Positions 8,122 through 16,857 of a stretch of DNA of 64,000 bases are shown piece by piece. The position numbers and the translations under genes were made by a program. The stretch spans positions 1-64,000 of the forward strand of contig CAITDI010000011.1 in the NCBI GenBank assembly GCA_903891095.1, in the 5' to 3' direction. The stretch comes from an uncultured bacterium. Lineage in GTDB: Bacteria; Planctomycetota; Phycisphaerae; Phycisphaerales; SM1A02. Below the pieces are notes generated by a model that saw only the letters and a list, made by a program, of their open reading frames with translations, was not told the origin of the DNA and ran no database searches. Position 1 is the stretch's first letter. Every line of letters starts with the position of its first letter.

Positions 8122-9330
8122 TCAGAGTCCGCCCGAGGCGGCGCGCAGAACCAGCGGTGCGGCGAGCGGCGTGCATGCCGCGATTGCGACTGCGATCGCG
8201 AGTCCAGCGCACACCAGCGCCACCGCCTCCGCTGCGATGAACACCGCCACGCTCCCGCGACTCGCCCCCAACCTCCGCATCAACGCCAGCTCATCCGCGC
8301 GCAGCCGGATCGACAGCGCGAACGTGCTCGCCGCGACCAGCGCGACGAGCAGCGCGATCGCGCCCGCGACCGCGCCGAGCACGCGGCCGACGCCGAAGAT
8401 TCGCTCGAGCACGCGCTCGGTGAACACATCGGGCCGCATCAGCTGCAGCCGCTCGTCCTTGCCCGTGAATCGTCCGAGGAGGATCGCCTGCGCCTTCGCG
8501 TCGGCGGGGCGCACGATCGCGCCGTCGATCGGGAAATCGTCCGTCGAGCCGTGGAAGTGAAAGTCGGCGGCGACGCCTTCCGCGGCGCTGCGCGCGATCG
8601 GCAGCGCTTCGCCGGCGATCTTGTTGTCGCCGGTCGCGGTCGGGACGGTGCCGATCACGGCGCCGGGCGTCGCGCTCTGCGCGGGTTCATCGTGGCGGTG
8701 ACCGAGGCCGCGGATCGTCCACATCGTGCGGAGGTCGACGAAGATCGCGCCGTCGTCGGGGCTCTGCGTGGGCGCGAGCACGCCCGTCACCGTGAGCTCG
8801 AGCGGGAACACGCCCGCGAGGTCGGAGAGCGACGCGGGGTCGGTGAAGAATCGGTCGCCTGGCTTGACGCCGCCGAGCGCGCGCGCGGCGTTCGCGCCGA
8901 CGACGCACTCGCCGATCGTGGCGAACATGCGGCCGTGCGCGGGCCGCGCGGTGGCGGCGAAGTAGTCGATCGTCGTGCCGACGACGGGAGTCTTGCGTGC
9001 GGTGGCGCCGACGGCGATCGGGACGGCGGTCGCGAGCGACTCGCTCTCGACGCGCGCGAGGTCGCGCATCGCGAGGCCGCGCGCGGGCTGCGCCGCAAAG
9101 AACAGCGCGCCGAAGACGAGGTCTGCTTCGCTGCCGCGCGCGCCGAGGAGAAGCGGCGCGACCGACGCGCGTGCGCGCATGTCGCTCGACGCCTGCGCGA
9201 GCAGCGTGGTGAGCGCGACGGGGAGGCCGAGCGATACGCCGAGGACGATCGCGAGGAGCGCGCTGCGCTTCCACGAATGGCGCAGCGAGCGCGCGGCGAT
9301 GTAGCTCGCGTGGCGGAGGAGGGCGATCAT
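8122..9330 (-). CDS. FtsX/MacB-type ABC transporter permease
   Basis: This ABC permease of the FtsX/MacB/LolC superfamily has 402 residues. A first transmembrane helix lies near residues 20-45 (SALLAIVLGVSLGLPVALTT), and a large extracytoplasmic domain of about 200 residues follows. Two C-terminal helices sit around GAVAGAIALLVALVAASTFAL and AVALVCAGLAIAVAIAA. The LMRRLGASRGSV segment between the last helices is the cytoplasmic loop typical of FtsX permeases. Its ATG at 9330 overlaps the stop of the ATPase gene (ATGA). A fourth helix expected in FtsX proteins appears shortened at the C terminus. Possible roles are lipoprotein or metal handling. The divergent metal-binding protein at 10111 suggests the latter. 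Confidence 0.85.
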   Translation of the reverse strand: MIALLRHASYIAARSLRHSWKRSALLAIVLGVSLGLPVALTTLLAQASSDMRARASVAPLLLGARGSEADLVFGALFFAAQPARGLAMRDLARVESESLATAVPIAVGATARKTPVVGTTIDYFAATARPAHGRMFATIGECVVGANAARALGGVKPGDRFFTDPASLSDLAGVFPLELTVTGVLAPTQSPDDGAIFVDLRTMWTIRGLGHRHDEPAQSATPGAVIGTVPTATGDNKIAGEALPIARSAAEGVAADFHFHGSTDDFPIDGAIVRPADAKAQAILLGRFTGKDERLQLMRPDVFTERVLERIFGVGRVLGAVAGAIALLVALVAASTFALSIRLRADELALMRRLGASRGSVAVFIAAEAVALVCAGLAIAVAIAACTPLAAPLVLRAASGGL

Positions 9331-10058
9331 TGCGGCGCGCCTCCGCCGATCGCGAGCATGCCGTCGAACAGCGGCAGGATCGACTCGTCGTGCGTCGCGA
9401 CGACGAGCGCGGCGCCTGCGGTGCGCGCTTCGTGCAGGAGCAGCTCGGCGATCGCGCGCTTGAGCGCGGGGTCGAGGTTGCCCGTGGGTTCGTCGGCGAG
9501 CACGATGCGTGGGCGCGTGACGAGCGCGCGCGCGATCGCGACGCGCTGGCGCTCGCCGTGGGAGAGCGCGTGGATCGCGCGACGCTGCTTGTCGGCGAGG
9601 CCGACGCGCGCGAGGAGTTCGCGCGCATGCGCCGTGGCTGCTGCGTCGAGCGTGAGCGAACCGTGGAGGCGGAACGGCAGCAGCACGTTCGCGAGGACAT
9701 CGAGCGACGCGACGAGCTCGAAGGTCTGGAACACCTGTCCGCAGCGCGTGGCGCGATAGGCGCGGCGCTCGGATTCGCTTGCGGCGGTGATCTCGCTGCC
9801 CGCCGCAAAGACGCGGCCCGACGCGGGCAGCAGTTCGCCCGAGAGCAGCGCGAGCAGCGTGCTCTTGCCCGAGCCCGACGGGCCGCGCACGGCGAGCGAT
9901 TCGCCAGCGTCGAGCGCGAACGCGGGCGTCGACAGCGTGAAGCCCGAGCTGCGGCGGAACACGAGTTCGGTCGCGGCGAGCACGGGCGCCACGAGCACGG
10001 GCGCCACGGCGGCGCTGGCCGTGGAGTTTGCGGGGCTTGTGGAGCGAGGTTCCGTCAT
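9327..10058 (-). CDS. LolD/MacB-type ABC transporter ATP-binding protein
   Basis: This is an ABC ATPase of 243 residues. Walker A is GPSGSGKST, the Q-loop is GQVFQTFELV, the signature motif is LSHGERQRVAIARAL, Walker B is RIVLADEPTGNLDP and the switch His is in VATHDES. The QRVAIARAL and EPTGNLD strings place it in the LolD/FtsE/MacB group that works with FtsX-type permeases, and it is indeed coupled to one by an ATGA overlap. About 25 Ala/Pro/Val-rich residues precede the nucleotide-binding domain. The signature has His at the third position in place of the usual Gly. The gene diverges from the ZnuA-like gene over only 52 bp, so the two promoters probably share control. Confidence 0.9.
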   Translation of the reverse strand: MTEPRSTSPANSTASAAVAPVLVAPVLAATELVFRRSSGFTLSTPAFALDAGESLAVRGPSGSGKSTLLALLSGELLPASGRVFAAGSEITAASESERRAYRATRCGQVFQTFELVASLDVLANVLLPFRLHGSLTLDAAATAHARELLARVGLADKQRRAIHALSHGERQRVAIARALVTRPRIVLADEPTGNLDPALKRAIAELLLHEARTAGAALVVATHDESILPLFDGMLAIGGGAPQ

Positions 10059-10098
10059 GGGCGCGAGGCGTAGGCGGACAGCCTATCGCGCATGCAGA

Positions 10099-10104
10099 TA
10101 TGCT
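10099..10104 (+). promoter_or_regulatory. -10 box (TATGCT) of the metal-binding protein gene
   Basis: TATGCT is followed by exactly 6 nt and the ATG at 10111, as for a leaderless transcript. A CGGACA hexamer at 10075-10080 is a possible -35 with an 18-bp spacer. It lies in the 52-bp divergent region with the ABC ATPase gene. Confidence 0.6.
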
Positions 10105-10110
10105 GCGTCG

Positions 10111-11127
10111 ATGCTGGTTTCCTCGCGCGTGCCGAAGTGGATCCGAGTGACGCTGTTCGTGTCGACCGTGTTGCTGATGGTCGCGGGGATCATCTCGGCG
10201 ATCGTCTCGGCGCTCCCGGGTTGCGACGCGCGGCCGACGACGGAAGAGGCGCAGGCTGCGCAGGGCACGTCGCGCGCGAAGATCCGCGTCTTCGCGTCGC
10301 ATCCGTTTCTCGTCGAGGTCGTCGAGCGGCTCGCGGGCGATTCGGTCGAGGTCGTCGCGCCGTGGAAGAAGGGCGACGGCGACCCCGCGTTCTGGAAGCC
10401 GACCGCCGACGAGATCGGCGCCATCCAGTCGTGCGACCTGATCGTGCTCAACGGCGCGGGCTTCGAGCACTGGACCGACCAGGCGGCATTGCCGCGTGCG
10501 CGCGTGTGCGACACGACCGCGTCGCTCAAGGCGAAGTTGATCGAGGTCGCGGGGCCGACGCACAGCCACGGGCCGCAGGGCGAGCACTCGCACGCGGGGA
10601 CGGCGTTCACGACGTGGGTGTCGCCCGAGTTGGCGCGCGTGCAGGCGCATGAGGTTGCGGCGCGGTTGGAGAAGCTCGTGCCCGTGCGCGCAGCGGCGAT
10701 TCAGGTGACGCTTGCGGAGATCGACGCGGAACTCGCCGCGACCAGCGCGGCGCTCGCCGATGCCGCGAAGCACGAGCATCGCTGGCTCGCGTCGCATCCC
10801 GTCTACGGCTATCTCGGGCAGGCGGCGGGAATCGAGATCGCGTCGGTGCTCTGGGAACCGGGTGAGATGCCGTCGGAGGACGAGTGGGCGAAGTTCGCGG
10901 CCCTTCTGTCCGGCTTGCGCGCCACGCAGCCGATGCCGACCGCGTGGATGCTGTGGGAGGCGGACCCAGGCAGCGCCGTGCGCGCGAGGCTCGACGCGCT
11001 GGGCGTCAAGGTCGTCGTGGTGCCGCAGTACGGCGATGACGGCGGCGGCGCGGGCGGCTCGGTGATCAAGCAAATCCGCGCGTCTGCAGAGGCGATGCGC
11101 GATGCGGTCGCACAGCCGAAGCCGTGA
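10111..11127 (+). CDS. ZnuA-like metal ABC transporter substrate-binding protein
   Basis: This exported cluster A-I (ZnuA/TroA-like) solute-binding protein has 338 residues. An N-terminal hydrophobic segment is followed by a possible lipidation cysteine (SALPGCDAR). Metal-ligand regions expected for the family are visible: VFASHPFLVEVVERLAGD near the start, a His-rich loop HSHGPQGEHSHAG, then HRWLASHPVYGYLGQAAGIE. The His-rich loop argues for zinc or manganese. Usual ZnuB/ZnuC partners are absent. The divergent neighbours are a LolD-like ATPase and FtsX-like permease, an arrangement known from a zinc-responsive MacB-type operon in Pseudomonas. The start at 10111 fits the signal sequence and an upstream TATGCT box. 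A longer in-frame reading into the neighbouring gene was rejected. Confidence 0.85.
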   Translation: MLVSSRVPKWIRVTLFVSTVLLMVAGIISAIVSALPGCDARPTTEEAQAAQGTSRAKIRVFASHPFLVEVVERLAGDSVEVVAPWKKGDGDPAFWKPTADEIGAIQSCDLIVLNGAGFEHWTDQAALPRARVCDTTASLKAKLIEVAGPTHSHGPQGEHSHAGTAFTTWVSPELARVQAHEVAARLEKLVPVRAAAIQVTLAEIDAELAATSAALADAAKHEHRWLASHPVYGYLGQAAGIEIASVLWEPGEMPSEDEWAKFAALLSGLRATQPMPTAWMLWEADPGSAVRARLDALGVKVVVVPQYGDDGGGAGGSVIKQIRASAEAMRDAVAQPKP

Positions 11128-11133
11128 GCGGGG

Positions 11134-11139
11134 TAGACT
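11134..11139 (+). promoter_or_regulatory. -10 box (TAGACT) for a leaderless start
   Basis: TAGACT, then 6 nt (ccgcgg), then the ATG at 11146. The box sits in an 18-bp gap after the metal-binding protein gene, so the downstream gene can be transcribed on its own. Confidence 0.55.
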
Positions 11140-11145
11140 CCGCGG

Positions 11146-12699
11146 ATGCTCTTCCGCAACGCTCTCGCGGCCCTTGCCGCGCTCACGCTGACCGCTTCAC
11201 TCCTCGCACAGACGGCCGCGCAGAACGAGTCGCCCAAGCCCGCCGACGCGAAGGGGGGCTCGTCGCAGAAGGAAGTCCGCCCCGCGGGCATCTGGTACGG
11301 CATCAAGGACGCGCGTCCCAAGCAGAAGGGCGCACTGCGCCTCGCGGCGTACAACGTCGAGAACTTCTTCGACGACAAGGACGACCCGTCGCTGCAGGGC
11401 GAGTACGACGACATCAAGATGCAGACCAGCGAGTCGCGCCTGCGCGGCGTCGCGCGGATGATCAAGGAGCTCGACGCCGACGTGCTGTGCCTCGAGGAAG
11501 TCGAGTCGAAGGAATGCCTCGAGTGGTTCCGCGACAAGTACCTCAAGGGGCTCGGCTATGACTACTGCGCGAGCATCGATGTCGGCTACTACCGCGGCGT
11601 CGAGCAGTCGGTGCTGTCGCGCGTGCCGATCGTGAGCGCGACGATCTTCAAGGACAAGGACGCGGTCGTGACCGACATGGAGTCGCGCCGCACGCCTGAG
11701 AGCGCGAAGAAGCTCGGCGGCGAATGGGCGGCGCCCGCGAAGGGCGCGTCGCAGCAGGATCACTTCCAGCGCTCGCCGCTCAAGGTCGATCTCAAGACGA
11801 AGGACGGCTACGAGCTCACGGTGTTCGTGTGCCACTTCAAGGCCGGCGGCAAGGACTTCGCGCAGCAGCGCGAGCTCGAGGCGCTGCAGACCGAGGCGTT
11901 CGTCGGCGAGATGCTGGCGAAGAATCCGAACGCGAACGTCGCGGTGGTCGGCGACTACAACGCGATGCCGAACGACATGGCGGTCAAGGCGCTGCGCCAG
12001 AGCGACGAGGGCCTGGTGAGCGCGTACGACTGGCGCTTCGACAAGAAGGCGTCGAAGGACACGTACACGACGCACGCGAGCGGCCGCACGATCGACTACA
12101 TCATCATGACGCCGGGGCTTGCGGCGGATTGCGTGGATGGCTCGTACTTTGTCCTGGGCACGCTGCATCCGGCGAGCGACTGGGATTTCCGCAAGGCGGA
12201 GCAGATCCCGCCGCCGGACGGCTACGCGAGCGATCACTGCCCGGTGGCGATCGACCTGATGACGAAGCCCGACAAGGCTGCGCCCGCGGGGAAGGGCGCG
12301 AAGGTTGCGGCGCCGAAGAAGGAAGAGGCGGCGAAGGACGAGAAGCCCGCGGAAGCCGCAGCGCCGGCGAAACTGCGCGAGCTCGACGGCGGCAAGAAGG
12401 CGTCGGATACGGACATCGCGCTCTCGAACAAGCTGCTCGCGGCGGGTTGGGAGTACGTGATGCCCGAGCCGAAGAGCAACGCGGCCAAGTGGGGCAACAA
12501 GTCGCCCAAGACGACGTGGTGGCCGGGCTACTGGAAGAACAACGCGAGCGGCAAGACCAGCGCGACGCAGCCGACCGAGGCCGACGGCTTCATGGGCGAC
12601 GGCGAGCCGAAGCCGAAGTGGAAGGACGGCGGTTCGCCGAACGCGCCGAGCTACGTGGAGTGGCTCTGCTCGAAGGCCGGCGGCATCAGCCCCGAGTGA
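11146..12699 (+). CDS. secreted endonuclease/exonuclease/phosphatase family protein
   Basis: This 517-residue protein has a signal peptide (ALAALAALTLTASLLAQTAAQ). An EEP (DNase I-like) domain spans about residues 60-370. Diagnostic residues are visible: AYNVENF (Asn), LEEVES (Glu metal ligand), VGDYNAMP (Asp/Asn) and YASDHCPV (Asp-His catalytic pair). The family hydrolyses phosphodiesters or phosphomonoesters in nucleic acids, inositol phosphates or lipids, and the substrate here is unknown. A Lys/Ala/Pro low-complexity linker (about 375-405) leads to a C-terminal extension of about 110 residues containing WWPGYWKN and a repeated PKPKW-like motif, which I do not recognise. The gene converges on trpB over a 46-bp gap made of short repeats. 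Confidence 0.85.
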   Translation: MLFRNALAALAALTLTASLLAQTAAQNESPKPADAKGGSSQKEVRPAGIWYGIKDARPKQKGALRLAAYNVENFFDDKDDPSLQGEYDDIKMQTSESRLRGVARMIKELDADVLCLEEVESKECLEWFRDKYLKGLGYDYCASIDVGYYRGVEQSVLSRVPIVSATIFKDKDAVVTDMESRRTPESAKKLGGEWAAPAKGASQQDHFQRSPLKVDLKTKDGYELTVFVCHFKAGGKDFAQQRELEALQTEAFVGEMLAKNPNANVAVVGDYNAMPNDMAVKALRQSDEGLVSAYDWRFDKKASKDTYTTHASGRTIDYIIMTPGLAADCVDGSYFVLGTLHPASDWDFRKAEQIPPPDGYASDHCPVAIDLMTKPDKAAPAGKGAKVAAPKKEEAAKDEKPAEAAAPAKLRELDGGKKASDTDIALSNKLLAAGWEYVMPEPKSNAAKWGNKSPKTTWWPGYWKNNASGKTSATQPTEADGFMGDGEPKPKWKDGGSPNAPSYVEWLCSKAGGISPE

Positions 12700-12703
12700 A
12701 ATC

Positions 12704-12750
12704 GGTGCCTGGCACCGCGTCAGGGGACTGGGTCAGGGCACCGCGTCAGG
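12704..12750. repeat. GGTGCC palindrome plus 13-bp tandem repeat across the trpB stop codon
   Basis: GGTGCC-t-GGCACC (12704-12716) is a perfect inverted repeat. It runs into three 13-bp units (12712-12724, 12725-12737, 12738-12750), of which the first and last are identical (gcaccgcgtcagg). The last unit contains the trpB stop codon (12746-12748, read on the minus strand). The element fills the convergent gap and may help end transcription from both sides, but no T-run is present. Confidence 0.65.
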
Positions 12751-13957
12751 ACTGGCCGAGCAGGCGCATGACTTCCGTCACGTCCTTGTCGCCGCGGCCT
12801 GACACGTTGATCACGAGGTTCTGCTCGCGCTTCATCGCGCGGGCCGCGACGATCGCGCCGTGGATCGCGTGCGACGTCTCGAGCGCGGGGATGATGCCCT
12901 CCAGCCGCGCGAACAGCTGGAACGCCTCGAGCGCCTCTGCATCGGTCGCCGCGACGTACTCGACGCGCTTCGTGTCCTTCCACCAGCTGTGCTCGGGTCC
13001 GACGCCGGGGTAATCCAAGCCCGCGCTGCACGAGTGCACATCCGCGGTCTGCCCGTACTTGTCCTGCAGCACGTAGCTCATCGAGCCGTGCAGCACGCCA
13101 GGCGTTCCCAGCGTGAGCGGCGCTGCGTGGTCGCCCGGCGTCGCGCCGCGGCCACCCGCCTCGACGCCGATCAGCCGCACGCCCGCGTCCTGCACGAACG
13201 GATAGAACACGCCCGCCGCGTTCGAGCCGCCGCCGACGCACGCCACGACCGCTTCGGGGAGTTGCCCGAGCTTCTCGAGGCACTGCGCGCGGCACTCGCG
13301 GCCGATCACGCTCTGGAAGTCGCGCACCATCATCGGGAACGGATGCGGCCCGACCACCGAGCCGATGATGTAGTGCGTCTTGCCGACCGAGCCCATCCAG
13401 TCGCGCATCGCCTCGTTGGTCGCGTCCTTGAGCGTCTTCGAGCCGGAGTCGACCTCGATGACCTTCGCGCCCATGAGCTTCATGCGGAAGACATTGAGCT
13501 TCTGCCGGCGCACGTCCTCGACGCCCATGTACACGCAGCACTCGATGCCGAAGCGCGCGCACGCGGTCGCGGTCGCGACGCCGTGCTGGCCCGCGCCCGT
13601 CTCCGCGATGATGCGCGTCTTGCCCATGCGCTTGGCGAGGAGCGCCTGCCCGAGCGCGTTGTTGATCTTGTGCGCGCCCGTGTGCGCGAGGTCCTCGCGC
13701 TTGAGCCAGATCTGCGCGCCGCCTGCGTGCGCGGTCAGGCGCGGCGCGGGCGTGAGCTGCGTCGGCCGGCCGACGAACTCGCGCAGCAAGCGGTCGACCT
13801 CGCCGAGGAACGCGGGGTCCGCCTTCGCAGCGCGGTAGGCAGCGTCGAGTTCCTCAAGCGCGTTGAACAGCGTCTCGGGCACGTAGCGTCCGCCGAACTG
13901 GCCGAAGCGGCCGTGGATGTCGGGGACTTTCGTATGGTCGATCGTCGGCGTGCTCAT
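12746..13957 (-). CDS. trpB: tryptophan synthase beta chain
   Basis: TrpB has 403 residues, the normal length. It condenses indole with L-serine to tryptophan using pyridoxal phosphate, in complex with TrpA. The PLP lysine is Lys97 in HTGAHKINN. The phosphate-binding glycine loop [10 protein letters not shown] and the N-terminal [15 protein letters not shown] are intact. The ATG at 13957 overlaps the stop of pssA (ATGA). No trpA or other trp gene is in the window. It is the last gene of a LOG protein, lipoprotein, pssA, trpB run. The stop codon lies inside a 13-bp tandem repeat. Confidence 0.97.
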   Translation of the reverse strand: MSTPTIDHTKVPDIHGRFGQFGGRYVPETLFNALEELDAAYRAAKADPAFLGEVDRLLREFVGRPTQLTPAPRLTAHAGGAQIWLKREDLAHTGAHKINNALGQALLAKRMGKTRIIAETGAGQHGVATATACARFGIECCVYMGVEDVRRQKLNVFRMKLMGAKVIEVDSGSKTLKDATNEAMRDWMGSVGKTHYIIGSVVGPHPFPMMVRDFQSVIGRECRAQCLEKLGQLPEAVVACVGGGSNAAGVFYPFVQDAGVRLIGVEAGGRGATPGDHAAPLTLGTPGVLHGSMSYVLQDKYGQTADVHSCSAGLDYPGVGPEHSWWKDTKRVEYVAATDAEALEAFQLFARLEGIIPALETSHAIHGAIVAARAMKREQNLVINVSGRGDKDVTEVMRLLGQS

Positions 13958-14874
13958 GCGGATGTCGTCGTGCTAGGCGTTGAACTCTGCTGCTGCGTCG
14001 GCCGCGCGGGCTTGAGCAGCGCCATGACCGGTCCCGACAGCGCGTAGAACACGAATCCCGCGGCCAGCGCCTCGCGCGGCCACCAGACCGCGATCAGCAC
14101 GGGCAGGACCACGCGGATCAGCCCGGGGAACGTGCGGCGCGAGCGCAGCACCTTGTTCACGAAGTGCGAGTAGCGGATGTTCGAGACCATCGCGAACGCG
14201 ACGATCGCCGTGACCAGCGGAATGCCGAGCGCCGCCGCGCGCGCGAACGCGAGCCCGTCCTCGATGCCCGCGTGCTGGTGCAGCAGGTACTGGTGCAGCA
14301 CGATCAGGCTCGCGACCGTTCCGCCGGCGCCGGGCGACGGCAGGCCCTTGAAGTACAGGTGGTCCTCCGCCTTGTCGCTGCGCACCTCGGCGTTGAAGCG
14401 CGCGAGCCGCAGCGCCGTGCAGCAGACGTAGAACGCGGCGATCGCCCACAGGATCTTCGCGTACGCGTTGTCGGCGGGACCGAGCAGCGCGTGGTCGCCG
14501 CCAGGGGCGCCTTCGGGACCGTAGTAGTGGCTCACGAGCCGCAGCGTCATGAACGCGGGCGCGACGCCGAAGGTGATCACGTCGGCGAGGCTGTCGAGCT
14601 GCGCGCCGATGTCGGAGGTCGAGCGCGTGAGGCGCGCGACGGTTCCGTCGATCGCGTCGAAGAACATCCCAAGGAAGATCAGCCCGCCCGCGAACGAGAG
14701 CGTCGAGTAGCCGAACGCGCTGTCCTCGATGGGCTTGGCCGCGTAGTGGATCGCCGCGAAGCCGCAGATCACGTTGCCGAGCGTCATCAGCGTGGGCAGC
14801 ACGCTCGCGGCGCGTCGGCGCCGGCGGGGGCGTTGGTCGCTGCGGGTTTGCTGCTCGCGGTCGTCGGTCGGCAT
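13954..14874 (-). CDS. pssA: CDP-diacylglycerol--serine O-phosphatidyltransferase
   Basis: This integral membrane CDP-alcohol phosphatidyltransferase has 306 residues. The family motif DG-x2-AR-x8-G-x3-D-x3-D is complete in [19 protein letters not shown] plus SLAD. It transfers phosphatidyl from CDP-diacylglycerol to L-serine, making phosphatidylserine, the precursor of phosphatidylethanolamine. About seven hydrophobic segments follow an Arg-rich N terminus (PRRRRRAAS). The assignment to serine over other alcohols rests on the [18 protein letters not shown] opening, typical of PssA. The start at 14874 lies 8 bp after the upstream lipoprotein stop, and the stop overlaps the trpB ATG. No phosphatidylserine decarboxylase gene is nearby. 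Confidence 0.92.
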   Translation of the reverse strand: MPTDDREQQTRSDQRPRRRRRAASVLPTLMTLGNVICGFAAIHYAAKPIEDSAFGYSTLSFAGGLIFLGMFFDAIDGTVARLTRSTSDIGAQLDSLADVITFGVAPAFMTLRLVSHYYGPEGAPGGDHALLGPADNAYAKILWAIAAFYVCCTALRLARFNAEVRSDKAEDHLYFKGLPSPGAGGTVASLIVLHQYLLHQHAGIEDGLAFARAAALGIPLVTAIVAFAMVSNIRYSHFVNKVLRSRRTFPGLIRVVLPVLIAVWWPREALAAGFVFYALSGPVMALLKPARPTQQQSSTPSTTTSA

Positions 14875-14882
14875 GTCGGGTC

Positions 14883-15704
14883 TCAGCGGGCCGGCGGCTG
14901 CTTGGCCGCGGGGACGGGCAGCATATCCTCGAACCCCGCGGTCACGACGAGCACGCTTGCCTTCGTCTTGATGCGGTTCTCGGCGAAGAGCAGCGCCGCG
15001 ACCGTCGGCGGTCCCTGCATTTCGGCGCCTGCACCGCGGGATGAGCGCGAGGCAAGCACGGGCGTCTCGAGCACGACGAGCGCCTCGTCGGGCGCGATCT
15101 CGACGGTCTCGCGGCCGTCGCCGACGTCCTCGAGCCGCGTGGTTCCCGCGGTTGCGTCGAGCACGGCGCGCGTTCCCGTCGACGAATCGCGGCAGATCCG
15201 CAGCTCGACGCGCGCGCGCGCCGAGTCGACGGTCGGAAAGCTCCAGCCGCGGAGCGCGAGGCGGTAGATCGTGTCGCCCGTGCGCGCGGGCTTGCCCGAG
15301 ACGATCACGGTCGCGCCGTCCTCGACGCGGGACCATTCGACCTCGCTCCACGAGGTCACGTTGCCGAGAAGTTCGCGCTGCACCTGCGGGCTGCCGCCGA
15401 GCGCCGCCGCAAACGCGGGAATCTTCTCCATGCGAACGCGGTAGATCGAGAAGCCGCTCGAGCGCAGGCGCGTGTCGACGGCGGTCGCGAGGCCTTCGTC
15501 GACGGCCTTGGCCAGGCCGTCGCGGCGCGCCTCGGGGTCGATCGGCACGAACCAGCGCTGGAGCTCGAGGCCGACGCCGACTTGCTTGTTCGCGAGCGGA
15601 CCGGTCGCGGTGCGCGTCGACGAGCACGCTGCGATCGTCGCGCAGCAGGCCGCGGCGGTCGCGAGGCACCACGCGGCGGCGAGCGCGGCGCGCGGGGCAC
15701 GCAT
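14883..15704 (-). CDS. hypothetical lipoprotein in the pssA operon
   Basis: This 273-residue protein has a lipoprotein signal ending IAACSS (lipobox IAAC, about residue 27). The mature part shows short conserved-looking strings such as QRWFVPIDPEARRDGL and LRGWSFPTVDSARAR, and ends in a Pro/Ala-rich tail. It has no catalytic motif I can recognise. It is probably an envelope-anchored structural or accessory protein. Its start codon shares one base with the stop of the LOG-family gene (TGATG), and pssA follows after 8 bp, so it belongs to the LOG-lipoprotein-pssA-trpB transcription unit. Starts further upstream lie within the LOG gene. Confidence 0.75.
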   Translation of the reverse strand: MRAPRAALAAAWCLATAAACCATIAACSSTRTATGPLANKQVGVGLELQRWFVPIDPEARRDGLAKAVDEGLATAVDTRLRSSGFSIYRVRMEKIPAFAAALGGSPQVQRELLGNVTSWSEVEWSRVEDGATVIVSGKPARTGDTIYRLALRGWSFPTVDSARARVELRICRDSSTGTRAVLDATAGTTRLEDVGDGRETVEIAPDEALVVLETPVLASRSSRGAGAEMQGPPTVAALLFAENRIKTKASVLVVTAGFEDMLPVPAAKQPPAR

Positions 15705-16777
15705 CAGTGGATCGGCCTCGCGGGCATGCCGTTGATGGCGTCGATGAACGCGCGCAGGCGGCTCCACGCGCGGCGGTTGAACTGGAACGCCACGCGCGGC
15801 AGGTCGCGGTGGTCCTCTTCCTCCTCGAACGCATCGACGCGGCGGAACGTGCCGTCGCGCTCGCAGAGATCCTTGCGGAACTCGCCCTCGAAGAGCGCGA
15901 GCTCGTGATCGGTGAGCGGCGTCTGCAGGCGGAGCACGAGTTCCTTGCCCACGAAGCGCATCGAGTGGTAGCGGCGGTAGAAGCCGACGACCTCCTCGAC
16001 CGCCTTGTGCGGATCGGTGTGGATCGAGTAGAGGCCGCGGTCCTCGGGCGAGATCAGGCGGCGGCGCGCGAGCGGGAGCACGCAGCCGTCCTCCCAGTTC
16101 TTCCAGTAGTCGCCGCCTTCGTGCTCGAGCAGGATCACGGGCACGAGGTTCGACTTGCCGGTCTGGATGAGCGTGAGCGCCTCGAAGAGCTCGTCCTGCG
16201 TGCCGAAGCCGCCGGGGAACACCGCGACCGCGTCGCTGTGCGCCATGAACATCAGCTTGCGCGTGAAGAAGTAGCGGAAGTTGACGAGCTTCGGATCGCC
16301 GTCGATCACGCTGTTCGCGCCGGCCTCGAACGGCAGGCGGATGCGCAGGCCGAAGCACTTCTCGACGTCGGGGCCCTCGTGGCCGGCCTTCATGATGCCG
16401 TCGCCCGCGCCGGTGATGACCATCATCCCCGAGTCGGAGATGATGCGGCTGAACACGCGCGCCATCACATAGTCGGGGTCGGTCGGCGGCGTGCGCGCGC
16501 TGCCGAAGATCGAGATCTTGCGCGTGCCCTTGTACGGGCTGAAGATCCGGTACGCGTGGCGCATCTCCTTGAGCGCGGTGCGCACGAGCTTGAGCTGCCC
16601 GAGGTCCGCGCCGTCGGCGACGAGCTTGAGGCCGGAGAGCATGATCTCGGCGACGAGTTCGCGCGCTTCTTCCGAAGGCTCGACGCCGGTCGCGGTGAAG
16701 AACGAGTCGACCGCAGACTCGATGTGCGAGAGATCGAGCGCGGGACGGCCGGAGGGATTGGGGTTTGGCGTGCTCAT
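15704..16777 (-). CDS. LOG family protein (cytokinin riboside phosphoribohydrolase-like)
   Basis: This 357-residue protein has a Rossmann-fold LOG domain with the hallmark PGGFGTQDELFE and the nucleotide loop TGAGDGIMKAGHEG, preceded by IFGSARTPP. Family members split nucleoside 5'-monophosphates (cytokinin nucleotides or, in PpnN, purine or pyrimidine nucleotides) into base and ribose 5-phosphate. It is longer than the roughly 200-residue plant-type LOG. The extra helical N terminus (EEARELVAEIMLSGLKLVADGA) and a C-terminal domain resemble the long PpnN-like group. The ATG at 16777 was chosen over an upstream in-frame start because the extra residues are not family-like and overlap a palindrome. 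It heads the pssA-trpB run. Confidence 0.85.
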   Translation of the reverse strand: MSTPNPNPSGRPALDLSHIESAVDSFFTATGVEPSEEARELVAEIMLSGLKLVADGADLGQLKLVRTALKEMRHAYRIFSPYKGTRKISIFGSARTPPTDPDYVMARVFSRIISDSGMMVITGAGDGIMKAGHEGPDVEKCFGLRIRLPFEAGANSVIDGDPKLVNFRYFFTRKLMFMAHSDAVAVFPGGFGTQDELFEALTLIQTGKSNLVPVILLEHEGGDYWKNWEDGCVLPLARRRLISPEDRGLYSIHTDPHKAVEEVVGFYRRYHSMRFVGKELVLRLQTPLTDHELALFEGEFRKDLCERDGTFRRVDAFEEEEDHRDLPRVAFQFNRRAWSRLRAFIDAINGMPARPIH

Positions 16778-16815
16778 GGGCGCGTGCAGTCTGAGGGAGT
16801 CGGGCCGGCCATCGT

Positions 16816-16857
16816 GGTCATGCATGACCGGTCATGCATCATCGGTCAGGGCCGCTT
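16816..16857. repeat. 14-bp tandem repeat with a 20-bp perfect palindrome at the AsmA-like gene end
   Basis: Three 14-bp units begin GGTCA (16816, 16830, 16844). The first two overlap to give a perfect 20-bp palindrome at 16820-16839, centred between 16829 and 16830. The third unit contains the stop codon of the AsmA-like gene (16846-16848). It lies 39 bp or more upstream of the LOG-family start, so it could be a transcription-end structure, an operator for the downstream operon, or only a slippage product. Confidence 0.7.

Noticed and set aside
9331-11073. Minus-strand extension joining the FtsX permease to a long upstream frame of almost 600 codons
   Set aside because: The extension runs antisense to the metal-binding protein and out of frame with the ATPase. 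The ATGA overlap at 9327-9330 fixes the permease start.
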